From NCBI RefSeq assembly GCF_003865375.1, contig NZ_RQVS01000006.1, positions 124,001 through 188,000 on the forward strand: a stretch of DNA of 64,000 bases. Reading direction: 5' to 3'. This DNA comes from Gulosibacter macacae. GTDB taxonomy: Bacteria > Actinomycetota > Actinomycetes > Actinomycetales > Microbacteriaceae. Numbering within the stretch: the first letter of the stretch is position 1; every line of letters starts with the position of its first letter. The notes below the pieces were generated by a model that saw only the letters and a program-made list of their open reading frames with translations, made no database searches and had not been told where the DNA came from. The translations under genes and the position numbers were made by a program. Below are positions 36,122 to 45,362 of this stretch, in pieces.

Positions 36122-36693
36122 GAGGCCGAGTCGGGCCGACCCCGCCGGTCCTCATCGAGTCGCAAACCGCGCGCGACGCCGGCCCGATCAAGCGCACCGG
36201 CAAGCCAAAGCGCGATAGCCGTGAAGATCGGCGGCGACACGAAGAACGACGCAATGACGAGAATTGCACCGAATGACGTGAGGTCTTGCCCGCGCAGAAT
36301 GCCGAAGCCGGCGCCCGAGACGAGTAGTCCCTGCACGAGACCCGCCACCCAGAACAGCCATGGCTTCCAATAGCGATAGCGGCCAATGAGGAAGGGGACC
36401 TCCTGCATGACGCCGATGCCGAGGCCGATGAGGAATGCCGTGAACCCGATGGGCTGGAACGGACTTGAGACCAGACCCGCGAGTGCCGAGGTGAGCAGGC
36501 CCACGCCGCCGCGACGAAACAGCGCCTGCGCGAGCGTGCCCGGCAAGAAGTAGATGCCCATCGTGAGGCCATAGAGGAAGGGCACAGTGTTCACCGCGAG
36601 GCCGCCGATGAGGGCGTGCGCGGTGAAGAGCACACCTCCTGCGACACCGATCGCGGCGCAGGACATGAGCAGGCGGGTGCTGATGTTGTTCAC
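36118..36693 (-). CDS. ykoE: ECF transporter S component, YkoE family
   Basis: 191 residues with about six helices: LLMSCAAIGVAGGVLFTAHALIGGL, VPFLYGLTMGIYFLPGTLAQALFRR, GIGVMQEVPFLIGRYRYWKPW and LFWVAGLVQGLLVSGAGFGIL. This fits the YkoE group, whose members bind thiamine or its hydroxymethylpyrimidine precursor. The order ykoE, double ATPase, EcfT is that of the ykoEDC operon. I do not see the CTGAGA and ACCTGATC conserved parts of a TPP riboswitch in 36694-36878, so control may differ. Confidence 0.82.
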   Translation of the reverse strand: MNNISTRLLMSCAAIGVAGGVLFTAHALIGGLAVNTVPFLYGLTMGIYFLPGTLAQALFRRGGVGLLTSALAGLVSSPFQPIGFTAFLIGLGIGVMQEVPFLIGRYRYWKPWLFWVAGLVQGLLVSGAGFGILRGQDLTSFGAILVIASFFVSPPIFTAIALWLAGALDRAGVARGLRLDEDRRGRPDSAS

Positions 36694-36878
36694 TGTTGAC
36701 TCCTGCCGATCAGTCTACCGAGGGATGCAACTGGGCAACCGGCGGGTGTGGCTCTACTCCGCCAAATATGAACTTCCGGTGACCAATTGCGTTAGGCCCT
36801 CGTAACCCGCGACCGATAGCTTCACGCAGTCTGCATCGACGGAGCTCCGTGCGTCGGCAGGCCTGCAAGGAGGAAGCA

Positions 36879-37259
36879 GTGGGAGATATTTGCGTCGTCA
36901 TCGTTGACGGGCAGCATCTCGTGAGGGCTGGGTTCTCGCTGATCCTGCAGGCGCAGCCCGATATTCGGGTGTTGGGCGAGGGTGGTGCCGCCGAGACGGC
37001 CATTTCGTTCGTCAAGCTGCTGCAACCGGATGTGCTCCTGCTCGCGAAATCGCTCGAAGGTGCCGATGTCTTCGAGACCGTCGCGTGCATCCGCGAGCTC
37101 GAGGTGAAGCAACCGCGCATCCTATTGCTCGTGGGCAGTCGCGAAGGTGACCTCACCGAGACGGCGCTCAACGCTGGGGCCGATGGTGTGCTCGGCAAAT
37201 ACGCGACGCCCGAGCAGATCGTGGCGCAGGTGCGTCGCGCTGCGGTGCTACCGCGCTGA
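36879..37259 (+). CDS. Stand-alone receiver-like protein lacking phosphoacceptor Asp
   Basis: 126 residues with a CheY/NarL receiver pattern and no output domain. VVIVDGQHLVRAGFSLILQ matches the usual VDDHxLVRxGL start, but the second acidic residue is Gly. In PDVLLLAKSLEGAD the phosphoacceptor Asp of PDVVLLDIRMPG is Ala. GADGVLGKYATPEQIVAQVRRA keeps the conserved Lys and last helix. It therefore cannot be phosphorylated in the usual way and may act as a partner or decoy domain. The start is GTG 36879, with AGGAGG in front. It is upstream of, and on the same strand as, the NatAB-like genes. Confidence 0.8.
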   Translation: MGDICVVIVDGQHLVRAGFSLILQAQPDIRVLGEGGAAETAISFVKLLQPDVLLLAKSLEGADVFETVACIRELEVKQPRILLLVGSREGDLTETALNAGADGVLGKYATPEQIVAQVRRAAVLPR

Positions 37260-37428
37260 TCGTCGCCGTCATCTCAGAGATGTAGGCCGCTTCATGCGCT
37301 GGGCGTAGCTCGCGCCGCCGGTTCGAGGCTCGTAATTGCGGCTTGCTAGCGTGCGAAAGAGGTCATCGACGGTCGAATTGCGGCTCAATTCTGAGTTCGC
37401 CAGTGAACCGTCGAGGAATGGAGTATCG

Positions 37429-38316
37429 ATGCTCGAAGTACGTAATCTGAGCCACCACTATGGCGATCGCCAAGTGCTCGATGACGTGTCGTTCGAGGTT
37501 GCCCCGGGACATCTCACCGGCTTCGTCGGTGCCAACGGTGCCGGTAAGACCACGACGATGCGCGCGATTCTTGGCCTTATCCGGCCGAACTCGGGTGAGG
37601 TGCTCGTGAACGCTCGGTCGATCAGCAACGCCGACCGAGCGGGTATTGGCTATATGCCGGAGGAGCGCGGGCTCTACCCGAAGATGAAGGTGCACGAGCA
37701 GATCGTCTACTTCGCGCAGCTGCACGGGGTCGACAAGACCTCCGCCGCGAAGCGCGCCGACGAATTGCTCGAGCGCGTTGGTCTCGCCGAGCGCCGCGAG
37801 AGCAAGGTCGAAGACCTCTCGCTCGGTAACCAGCAGCGCGCCCAGATCTGCGTGGCGCTCGTGCATGACCCGAGCATCCTCATTCTTGACGAGCCGTTCT
37901 CGGGTCTCGACCCGATTGCCGTCGAGGCAGTGCTCGCAGTGCTGCAAGAGCGAGCGGATGCGGGAGCGCCCGTGCTCTTTTCATCGCACCAACTCGAGGT
38001 GGTTGAGAAGCTCTCGGATGACCTCGTGATCATTTCGAACGGTCGCGTGGTCGCCAAGGGTGCGCGCCAGGCGTTGCAGGAACAGCACTCGCAGGGCCTT
38101 TACCGCTTTGGCATTGATGACGCTGGGTGGATCGAGCAGCAACCAGGCGTCACGATCGCCGGTCGAGAGGGCGGCGACGTGATCGTGCACCTGGCTGGCG
38201 ATAACTCCAAGGCTGCCGCCCAGCAGCTCTTGCGTCAGGCGCTCGAGCGCGGCGCAGTGCACCGATTCCAGCGCGAACTCGTGCCGCTTAAGACGATCTT
38301 CAAGGAGGTCCGCTGA
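37429..38316 (+). CDS. ABC exporter ATPase (NatA-like)
   Basis: 295 residues. Walker A GANGAGKTTTMRAI, Q-loop region GYMPEERGLYPKMKV, signature SLGNQQRAQ (a variant of LSGGQ), Walker B ILILDEPFSGLDP and the H-loop SSHQ. The PEERGLY block is typical of the NatA/YhaQ group, which exports sodium, lipids or antibiotics. The final 80 residues form a C-terminal extension. Its stop overlaps the start of the permease (TGATG), so both are made together. ATG 37429 is preferred to an upstream start because GGAG precedes it and the family begins at MLEVRNLSHHYG. Confidence 0.92.
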   Translation: MLEVRNLSHHYGDRQVLDDVSFEVAPGHLTGFVGANGAGKTTTMRAILGLIRPNSGEVLVNARSISNADRAGIGYMPEERGLYPKMKVHEQIVYFAQLHGVDKTSAAKRADELLERVGLAERRESKVEDLSLGNQQRAQICVALVHDPSILILDEPFSGLDPIAVEAVLAVLQERADAGAPVLFSSHQLEVVEKLSDDLVIISNGRVVAKGARQALQEQHSQGLYRFGIDDAGWIEQQPGVTIAGREGGDVIVHLAGDNSKAAAQQLLRQALERGAVHRFQRELVPLKTIFKEVR

Positions 38317-39500
38317 TGTCGACCGCAACTCCCGCCACCACCGTTCGGCCCACTCGAGAGGTGAGCACGATGAGCGGCACCATGCTCGTCGCGAAGCGTG
38401 AAATCATCACGACGCTGCGCACGCCGGCGTTTATTTGGAGCTTCGTGATCACGCTCGTGGTCGTGGCACTGCTCATCCTTGGTCAGCGCTTCATCGGTGA
38501 TTTCTTCGTCTCGGCGATGGGCGACGGCGCGAACACCGTGGCGACTGCCGAAGACCCCGCCCAGCTTGAAGCCGCCGGGCTTGAAGCGACGACGACGGCT
38601 ACCGCGGCCGAAGCGCTCGATCTCGTTCGCGACGGCACGGTGCGTGCAGCCTGGGTGAGCGCTGACGATCTCGCCGGCGTCGAACTCTTCATGCCCAATG
38701 GCGCGCCCCTAGAGGTGCCGGCCGGGCTTCCCGGCATGCTCGTGTCGCTCGACTCGTACCCCACGAACATCGCGCAGGCACTCACAGTGCAGCCGCTGGC
38801 CGGCCAGCTGAGCTACCAGGGTGGTGTCGACCCGTTGCTCGGCTATTTCATGGGCCTCGGCTTTGGCGTGCTCTACTTCTCATCGATCATGATGTATGCC
38901 TCGCGCATTGCGCAGTCGGTGGTTGAAGAGAAGGCCTCGCGCATTGTTGAGATCTTGCTCTCGACGCTGCGACCGAGCGCGATTCTCGCCGGCAAGGTGA
39001 TCGGCGGCACAGTGCTCGCGGTCGGCCAGGTGCTCGCGATCGTGCTCGTGGCGATGGTGTGCTTCGCGATCGCTGGCCAGGGTGACATTGCGTCGCTGCT
39101 TGGCCCGTCGTTCCTCTGGTTCGTGGTGCTCTTCTTCCCGGGATTCGTGCTCTTTGCCGCGCTCTACGGCGGACTCGCGGCCACGGTGTCGCGCCCCGAG
39201 GATGTGCCGAGCGCGACGAGCATGCTCATGATGCTCGCGATGATTCCGTACATCCTGGTCATCACGTTCTCGTCGAACCCGCAGCTCATGGGCTGGATGA
39301 GCTACATCCCGTTCTCGGCGCCGGTCGCCATGCCAGTGCGCATCTATCAGGGCTGGGCGCAGTGGTGGGAGCCGCTGGTCGCGCTCGCGATCCTGCTCGT
39401 CACTGTCGCCGCGGCCATCTGGCTCGGTGCGCGCATCTACGAGAACTCGGTGCTGCGGACGCAGGGCAAGGTGAAGCTCACCGACGCGTTGAAGGGATAG
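38316..39500 (+). CDS. ABC exporter permease (NatB-like)
   Basis: 394 residues of the ABC-2 type (NatB/YhaP) permease: a leader, TM1 (AFIWSFVITLVVVALLILG), a large outside domain of about 125 residues, then five helices, with SVVEEKASRIVEILLSTLRPSAILAGK as the conserved coupling segment before TM3. With the ATPase it forms a two-protein exporter. Substrate unknown; sodium and small drugs are known for relatives. A 15-bp hairpin at 39644 follows. Confidence 0.9.
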   Translation: MSTATPATTVRPTREVSTMSGTMLVAKREIITTLRTPAFIWSFVITLVVVALLILGQRFIGDFFVSAMGDGANTVATAEDPAQLEAAGLEATTTATAAEALDLVRDGTVRAAWVSADDLAGVELFMPNGAPLEVPAGLPGMLVSLDSYPTNIAQALTVQPLAGQLSYQGGVDPLLGYFMGLGFGVLYFSSIMMYASRIAQSVVEEKASRIVEILLSTLRPSAILAGKVIGGTVLAVGQVLAIVLVAMVCFAIAGQGDIASLLGPSFLWFVVLFFPGFVLFAALYGGLAATVSRPEDVPSATSMLMMLAMIPYILVITFSSNPQLMGWMSYIPFSAPVAMPVRIYQGWAQWWEPLVALAILLVTVAAAIWLGARIYENSVLRTQGKVKLTDALKG

Positions 39501-39643
39501 CCGCGCGACTGCATCCTGGTTAGTGACGGGGATGCGTGGCGGGCGCGCCGGGCGCACGGCGCGGGGTAAACGGGCATCCGGCCACTGGCGGGATCACACG
39601 AACGCCGCCGCGTGTTTTTGTCACTTGCCACTAGTTCCTGACC

Positions 39644-39680
39644 GATCGGGCGGAGCCAGCTTTGTTGGCTCCGCCCGATC
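39644..39680. terminator. 15-bp hairpin before acyl-CoA oxidase gene
   Basis: GATCGGGCGGAGCCA is exactly complementary to TGGCTCCGCCCGATC with a seven-base loop GCTTTGT. It lies about 145 bases after the permease gene and 73 bases before the next start. It may be a terminator or a 5' leader element; no T-run follows. The rest of 39501-39752 shows nothing else. Confidence 0.5.
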
Positions 39681-39752
39681 CGCGTTCGCGCTCCAGCCTT
39701 CACGCGTAGCGTGCCCTCGAATAACGCAATGTCGCGTCGTCGAGGAGGAAAC

Positions 39753-41945
39753 GTGACCGACACCATCGCCGCCCCGCAGCCCATCGACCCCAGCCTCGAG
39801 CCCCACGAGGTCGCCGCAGCTGATGCCGCTGAGACCGCACTCACCGAAGCCGCCGTCGACGCCGCTAACGATGGTCTCGACGACCCCGATCTCGACGTTG
39901 CGCCGGCACGCACCGGCGGTATCGACCAGGATGCAGTGCGTCGCGCCATCTTCGGCACCTGGCCGGAAGAGCGTGCTCGCTCGCGCGCGATCGCCGCGGA
40001 CCCGCAATTCTGGCGGGATGACTCACTCGCGATGCCCGAACACCGCGATCGCGTGCTCGGACAACTCTTCGCGCTTGCTGAAAAGGGCACCCCAGGCCTT
40101 GCCTATCCGAAGAAGTACGGCGGCGGGCACACCGCCGGTGGCAATATCGCCGCCTTCGAAGAACTCTTCCTCGCCGACCCGAGCCTGCAGATCAAGTCGG
40201 GTGTGCAGTGGGGACTATTCGGTGGCGCGATCTTCCACCTCGGCACTGAAAAGCACCATGACAAGTGGCTGCCGAAGCTCATGTCGATGGAACTTCCCGG
40301 CATTTACGCCATGACCGAAACCGGCCACGGCTCCGATGTCGCCTCGGTCGGCACCACCGCGACCTACGACATCGACACCGAAGAGTTCGTTATCCACACC
40401 CCCTTCCGCGGGGCCTGGAAGGACTACCTCGGTAACGCCGCCAAGCACGGCAAGGCCGCAGTGCTCTTCGCCCAGCTCATCACCAAGGGCGTCAACCACG
40501 GCGTGCACGCCTTCTTCGTGCCGATCCGCGACGACGAAGGCAACTTCCTCCCCGGCATCGGCGGCGAAGATGACGGCGTCAAGGGCGGTCTCAATGGCAT
40601 CGACAATGGCCGTCTGCACTTCACCAATGTGCGCATCCCGCGCGAAAACCTGCTCAATCGCTACGGCGACGTCGCCGCCGACGGCACCTATTCATCCGAT
40701 ATTGATTCGCCCGGCCGTCGCTTTTTCGTCATGCTCGGCACGCTCGTGCAGGGCCGCGTCTCGCTCGACGGGGCGGCTGCAGTAGCGATGCAGGCGGGCC
40801 TCCAGATCGCGATCACTTACGCGAACCAGCGTCGCCAATTCGACAACGCCGGCACGGGTCGCGAGACGGTGTTGCTCGATTACCAGCGCCACCAGCGCCG
40901 ACTGTTGCCGCGCCTCGCGCAGGCCTACGCCGCCACCTTCGCGCACGACGAGTTCCTGCGGAAGTTCCACGAGGTGTTCCAAGGCATCGACGACACCCCC
41001 GATAACCGCGCCGACCTCGAAACTCTCGCCGCCGCGCTCAAGCCCGCCTCGACCTGGCAGGCGATGGCGACGCTGCAGGAATGCCGCGAGGCCTGCGGCG
41101 GCGCCGGCTTCCTCGCCGAAAACCGCATCGCGCTCCTCCACCATGACCTCGATATTTACACGACCTTCGAGGGCGACAACAACGTGCTGTTGCAGCTCGT
41201 CGGCAAGCGCCTGCTTGAGGACTACGCGAAGAAAATTAAGGGCGACCCGGCCCGCACCATCGCCACGCAGGTTGCCGATCGTGCCTTCCGCGGCATCGGA
41301 CTCTCACGACTCGGCGGCCATGTCGGCGACCTCGGCTTCCACGGCCGCTCGGTCGGGTGGTTGCGCCAGGCCGAAACGCAACGCAACCTCCTCGCCGCCC
41401 GCGTCGAAGAGCCGATTGCCGAGATTGCTGCGGCCCTCAACCGCGTCGCTAAGGCGAGCCCTGCAGAGCAACAAGCCGCGTTCAATGCCCAGCAGAACAA
41501 GCTCATCGAGACCGCGCACGCCTACGCCGAACTCATCCAGTGGGAAGCGTTCACCCGCAAGCTCGAAGAGTTCGACGTCGACTCCGACACGCACCGCGTG
41601 CTCACCTGGCTGCGCGACCTACTCGGCCTCACTGCGATCGAGCGTGATCTTGGCTGGTACCTCATGTCGGGTCGCCTTACCGCCCAGCGCGCGCGCATGG
41701 TCTCGTCCTACGCGAACCGCCTGCTCGCGCGCCTGCGTCCGCACGCCCAAGATCTCGTGGATGCGTTTGGGTACACGGATGCGCACCTGCGCGCGAAGAT
41801 CGCCACCGGCGCCGAACTTGAGCGGCAGGAAGAGGCGGCTGCCTACTTTGCCGAGTTGCGTGCATCCGGCAACGCCCCGGTTGACGAGCGGACGCTCTAT
41901 CGCGACCGCCGCCGGGCCGAGCGCGCCGCCAAGACGAATCGGTAG
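39753..41945 (+). CDS. Acyl-CoA oxidase/dehydrogenase
   Basis: 730 residues, longer than bacterial acyl-CoA dehydrogenases (about 380) and matching the acyl-CoA oxidase layout. The middle domain has IYAMTETGHGSDVASVGTTA and FRGAWKDYLGNAAKHG. The FAD/substrate segment includes RGRVSLDGAAAVAMQAGLQIAITYA, and TTFEGDNNVLLQLVGKRLL carries the catalytic Glu in EGDN. The C-terminal ACOX helical domain covers about 510-700. It introduces the trans-2 double bond in fatty acyl-CoA. The start is GTG 39753, with GAGGAGG in front. Confidence 0.92.
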   Translation: MTDTIAAPQPIDPSLEPHEVAAADAAETALTEAAVDAANDGLDDPDLDVAPARTGGIDQDAVRRAIFGTWPEERARSRAIAADPQFWRDDSLAMPEHRDRVLGQLFALAEKGTPGLAYPKKYGGGHTAGGNIAAFEELFLADPSLQIKSGVQWGLFGGAIFHLGTEKHHDKWLPKLMSMELPGIYAMTETGHGSDVASVGTTATYDIDTEEFVIHTPFRGAWKDYLGNAAKHGKAAVLFAQLITKGVNHGVHAFFVPIRDDEGNFLPGIGGEDDGVKGGLNGIDNGRLHFTNVRIPRENLLNRYGDVAADGTYSSDIDSPGRRFFVMLGTLVQGRVSLDGAAAVAMQAGLQIAITYANQRRQFDNAGTGRETVLLDYQRHQRRLLPRLAQAYAATFAHDEFLRKFHEVFQGIDDTPDNRADLETLAAALKPASTWQAMATLQECREACGGAGFLAENRIALLHHDLDIYTTFEGDNNVLLQLVGKRLLEDYAKKIKGDPARTIATQVADRAFRGIGLSRLGGHVGDLGFHGRSVGWLRQAETQRNLLAARVEEPIAEIAAALNRVAKASPAEQQAAFNAQQNKLIETAHAYAELIQWEAFTRKLEEFDVDSDTHRVLTWLRDLLGLTAIERDLGWYLMSGRLTAQRARMVSSYANRLLARLRPHAQDLVDAFGYTDAHLRAKIATGAELERQEEAAAYFAELRASGNAPVDERTLYRDRRRAERAAKTNR

Positions 41946-41977
41946 TTCTTGACGGTGCATGACGGTACATTTAGCGC

Positions 41978-42868
41978 ATGACCTTCAACGACAACTCGAG
42001 CTTTGACTCGAGCAACGTGCAACGCCGCCGTAGTGGTGGCGGTCGCGGCGGTGCGATTGCCGGTGGTGGTGGCATTCTCGTGCTCATCATCGGGTTCTTG
42101 TCGATGCAGTTCCTCGGCTTCGACATCACCCAGATGTTTACGCCGGGCCAAGACTCATCACAGGTGCAGCAAGCCGAAGACCTGCAGTGCACCGGTGCTG
42201 AGGCGAATGCCAACATTGACTGCCGCATGGAGGGTGCCGCTGTGACCCTCGAGCAGTACTGGGCCGAAAACGCGCCGCGCGTGGGTATCTCGAACTATGT
42301 CGACCCCACCATTGTGATCTACGACGACTCGACTTCGAGCGCCTGCGGTACCGCCTCCAACGCGGTTGGTCCGTTCTATTGCCCGTCTGACCAGGGCATC
42401 TACATTGACACCGCGTTCTACACGATCCTCGAGCAGCGCTACGGCGCCTCGGGCGGTCCGCTCGCTGAAATGTATGTGCTCGCGCACGAGTGGGGTCACC
42501 ACATCCAGAACCTTGGCGGTGTGCTCTCGCAGGTGAGTAGCAACGACACCGGCCCGACCAGCGGCATGGTGCGCCTCGAGTTGCAGGCCGACTGCCTCGC
42601 CGGTGCGTGGATGGGCAGCGCCGCGAACTACACGGATGCGAACGGCAACCAGATTCTGAAGGAACCGACTCGCGAAGAAATCCAGACGACGATCTCATCG
42701 GCGCAGGCGATCGGTGACGACAACATCATGGAACAGGCTGGCATGCGCGTGCAGCCCGAGAAGTTCTCGCACGGCACGAGTGAGCAGCGCACGAACTGGC
42801 TCATCAAGGGCTACCAGCAGGGCGTTGGAGCGTGTAACACCTTCGATGTGCCGGGGCGCGACCTGTAG
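41978..42868 (+). CDS. Neutral zinc metallopeptidase (YpfJ family)
   Basis: 296 residues of the KPN_02809/YpfJ family. A polar Gly/Arg N-terminus and one helix (GGGILVLIIGFLSMQFLGF) anchor it, and the catalytic domain lies outside. HEWGHH in VLAHEWGHHIQN is the zinc motif HExxH, and RLELQADCLAGAWMG holds the later Glu/Asp. Four Cys may form disulfides. Only 32 bases separate it from the preceding gene. Family members are predicted peptidases without known substrates. Confidence 0.93.
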   Translation: MTFNDNSSFDSSNVQRRRSGGGRGGAIAGGGGILVLIIGFLSMQFLGFDITQMFTPGQDSSQVQQAEDLQCTGAEANANIDCRMEGAAVTLEQYWAENAPRVGISNYVDPTIVIYDDSTSSACGTASNAVGPFYCPSDQGIYIDTAFYTILEQRYGASGGPLAEMYVLAHEWGHHIQNLGGVLSQVSSNDTGPTSGMVRLELQADCLAGAWMGSAANYTDANGNQILKEPTREEIQTTISSAQAIGDDNIMEQAGMRVQPEKFSHGTSEQRTNWLIKGYQQGVGACNTFDVPGRDL

Positions 42869-42883
42869 GTAGGGCGATTCGAC

Positions 42884-43255
42884 TTGTTTCTTCTGATCTA
42901 TGTCATTGGCATTGCCATCGGCGGTGTCATGGCGCTCGGCGGCATTGCACTCGCGATCATTGGCATCGTGCTGCTTGTGCGTGCGCCTCATGCGGGTGAC
43001 CCGGTCGCGCCGCAGTATTCGGGTGCGGTTCCGGCTCAAACTGACGGCCTCGAAGTGCCGAGCGATTTCGAGGATGCGCCGCAGTGGATCGGCACGGGCA
43101 TCGTCGGTGACGAGGCCGCTGCGCCGGTCGATAACTCGGTGCTCGTGAAGGATGCGCGGCGCCGCGGCACTGCGTTCTTGGTCGGTGGTCTGTTGTTGCT
43201 TGCCGTTGGCACCGGTGTGGTCATGATGCCGATGGGGTATCTGTTCTTCGCGTAG
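42884..43255 (+). CDS. Small two-helix membrane protein
   Basis: 123 residues. The N-terminal helix (VMALGGIALAIIGIVLLV) and C-terminal helix (GTAFLVGGLLLLAVGTGVVMMP) flank an acidic soluble loop of about 60 residues (DGLEVPSDFEDAPQWIGTG). Start TTG 42884, with GGTAGGG about ten bases in front. It follows the metallopeptidase by 15 bases, so the two may be one transcript. The family is not recognised. Confidence 0.65.
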   Translation: MFLLIYVIGIAIGGVMALGGIALAIIGIVLLVRAPHAGDPVAPQYSGAVPAQTDGLEVPSDFEDAPQWIGTGIVGDEAAAPVDNSVLVKDARRRGTAFLVGGLLLLAVGTGVVMMPMGYLFFA

Positions 43256-43268
43256 GCGCTGTGCGGCG

Positions 43269-43336
43269 CTAATACGCGCGCTCCCGACTAATACGCCCGC
43301 TGCAGCGCGCGTATTAGTCGGAAGCGTGCGTATTAG
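43269..43336. repeat. 68-bp palindrome, copy D
   Basis: CTAATACGCGCGCTCCCGAC at the left and CGGAAGCGTGCGTATTAG at the right, same 68 bases and CTGCAG centre, with inner arms CTAATACGCCCGCTG and CAGCGCGCGTATTAG. It follows the small membrane gene and precedes convergent recQ. Confidence 0.9.
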
Positions 43337-43372
43337 TGGATGTGGTTGTCGCTGCGGCGTCGCCCTTCGAGA

Positions 43373-43470
43373 GCCTCAGGGCGCGGTTGCCTCAGGGCGC
43401 GGTTGCCACTGGGCGCGGGTTGCCTCAGGGTGCGGTTGCCTCGGGGTGTGGGTTGCCTCAGGGCGCGGGA
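43373..43470. repeat. Degenerate GCCTCAGGGCGCGGTT tandem repeat
   Basis: Six or so imperfect units of about 16 bases (GCCTCAGGGCGCGGTT, with CACTGGGCGCGGGTT, GCCTCAGGGTGCGGTT and GCCTCGGGGTGTGGGTT variants) run up to the recQ stop. It looks like slipped replication of the GCCTCAGGGC piece of the TCGAG repeat family. Confidence 0.75.
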
Positions 43471-43479
43471 GTCACGGGC

Positions 43480-45288
43480 TTAGCCGACGCCTGCGAGCAC
43501 CTCAAGCACCTCGTCGCCGTAGTGTTCGAGCTTTGAGCGGCCGACACCCGAAATTCCGGCGAGCTCGCCCAATGTTGAGGGCCGCTCGACGGCAAGTTCG
43601 CGCAGCGTGGAGTCGTTGAACACGACATAGGCGGGCACGCCCTGCGCCTTCGCCATCTCGCGCCGCCATTCACGCAGCTGCTCGAAGCGGGCCAGCTGAT
43701 CTGGCTGCAACTCATCCACAGCCGCCGCAGTCGCAGCTCGACGTGTCGACCGCACGGCACGACGCTCGAGATCCTTCCGCAGCGTCACCGGCGCCCGCCC
43801 CGCAAGCACCTCGGCACCAAGCGCGGTCACCGCGAGCACCCCGTATTCCCCCACCGACTCCATGAAGCGCTGCGCGAGGAGCTGCCGCGCAACCGACCGC
43901 CAGCCGGCCTCATCCAATTCATTGCCGATGCCGAAGGTCGTCAGCTCATCGTGCCGACCCTGCACGACCCGATCGGTGCGCTTGCCGAGCAACACATCGA
44001 TCACCGCACCCGCGCCGTAGCTGCGGCCGCGCTCGCGGTCGAGGCGCACGATCGTCGACAGCAGTTTCTGCGCTGGCACCGTGCCGTCCCACGTTTCGGG
44101 CGGCTGGATGCAATTGTCACAATTGCCGCAGGGCGCCGACTCCTCGCCGAAGTAGGCGAGCAGCATCTGGCGTCGGCAGCCGGCGGTCTCGCAGAGCGCG
44201 AGCATGGCGTCGAGGTGGAGCCGCTGCTGGCGCTTGTGGAACTCATCCCCTTCGCCCTGGTCGATCATGCGGCTGAGTTGCACGACATCCTGCAGGCCAT
44301 AGGCAAGCCAAGCGGTCGAGGGTTCGCCATCACGACCCGCGCGGCCGGTCTCTTGGTAGTAGCCCTCAACTGACTTCGGCAGGTCGAGGTGCGCGACAAA
44401 GCGCACATCTGGCTTATCGATGCCCATGCCGAACGCGATCGTCGCGCACATCACGATGCTGTCTTCGCGTAGGAAGCGCGATTGGTTCGCGGCGCGCACT
44501 TCGGCAGGCAATCCCGCGTGATAGGGGAGCGCTTCGATACCGCGATCGCGCAAATACTCAGCGGTCTGCTCCACCGACTTGCGCGAGAGACAGTAGACGA
44601 TGCCCGCGTCGCCAGCATGCTCTTGCTTGATGAACTTGAGCAGTGCATCCCGAGCTCGATCTTTGGGCACAATGCGGTACTGGATGTTCGGACGATCGAA
44701 GCTTGAGACGAAACGGGCCGCATCATGCAGACCCAGCCGCTCGACGATCTCGCTGCGTGTTTGCAGGGTGGCCGTCGCGGTGAGTGCGATGCGCGGCACC
44801 TCGGGCCAGAGTTCGCCAAGCACGCCGAGTTGCAAATAGTCAGGGCGGAAGTCGTGGCCCCATTGCGAGACACAGTGCGCCTCGTCAATCGCGAACAGGG
44901 CAATCTTGCCGCGTTGTAGCAACGGCACCGTCGCTTGGAGGCGCTCGGGCGCAAGGTAGAGGAGATCGAGCTCGCCCGCGAGATAGGCCTGTTCGACCTC
45001 GCGGCGACGCTCCGGGTCGAGCGTCGAATTGAGATAGGCGGCACGCACACCGAGCTGATCAAGCGCATCCACCTGATCGTGCATGAGCGCAATGAGCGGC
45101 GAAATCACCACGCCAGTGCCGGGGCGAGCGAGCGCCGGCACCTGATAGCAGAGCGACTTGCCGCCGCCGGTGGGCATGAGCACGACCGCATCGCCACCGC
45201 CGATCACCTGATCGACGATGGCGTGCTGGTCGCCGCGGAAGTTCGGATAGCCCCAGACGCGCTGCAGCAGATCGAGGGCGTGAGTCAT
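43480..45288 (-). CDS. recQ: ATP-dependent DNA helicase RecQ
   Basis: 602 residues. Walker A in [15 protein letters not shown], the RecQ-type DEAH box [16 protein letters not shown], and motif [15 protein letters not shown] make up the motor. The zinc-binding Cys lie in CETAGCRRQ and CGNCDNC, followed by the winged helix. The last 80 residues are an HRDC domain ([17 protein letters not shown], then [14 protein letters not shown]). It unwinds 3'-5' duplex in recombination and replication-fork repair. ATG 45288 is preferred to GTG 45294. Confidence 0.96.
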   Translation of the reverse strand: MTHALDLLQRVWGYPNFRGDQHAIVDQVIGGGDAVVLMPTGGGKSLCYQVPALARPGTGVVISPLIALMHDQVDALDQLGVRAAYLNSTLDPERRREVEQAYLAGELDLLYLAPERLQATVPLLQRGKIALFAIDEAHCVSQWGHDFRPDYLQLGVLGELWPEVPRIALTATATLQTRSEIVERLGLHDAARFVSSFDRPNIQYRIVPKDRARDALLKFIKQEHAGDAGIVYCLSRKSVEQTAEYLRDRGIEALPYHAGLPAEVRAANQSRFLREDSIVMCATIAFGMGIDKPDVRFVAHLDLPKSVEGYYQETGRAGRDGEPSTAWLAYGLQDVVQLSRMIDQGEGDEFHKRQQRLHLDAMLALCETAGCRRQMLLAYFGEESAPCGNCDNCIQPPETWDGTVPAQKLLSTIVRLDRERGRSYGAGAVIDVLLGKRTDRVVQGRHDELTTFGIGNELDEAGWRSVARQLLAQRFMESVGEYGVLAVTALGAEVLAGRAPVTLRKDLERRAVRSTRRAATAAAVDELQPDQLARFEQLREWRREMAKAQGVPAYVVFNDSTLRELAVERPSTLGELAGISGVGRSKLEHYGDEVLEVLAGVG

Positions 45289-45362
45289 GCGCACCAGCCT
45301 AGGCCGCGGCTTCGGGTGGGAGCGTGCGGCTGTGGATTGTGCGCGTACGGCGCTGGCAGCTG

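Noticed and set aside
36694-36878. TPP riboswitch before the ykoE-like gene
   Set aside because: The CTGAGA and ACCTGAT blocks are not visible on the minus strand.
39501-39752. tRNA gene in the gap before the acyl-CoA oxidase
   Set aside because: No cloverleaf or TTCGAnTC arm could be drawn; only a simple hairpin is present.
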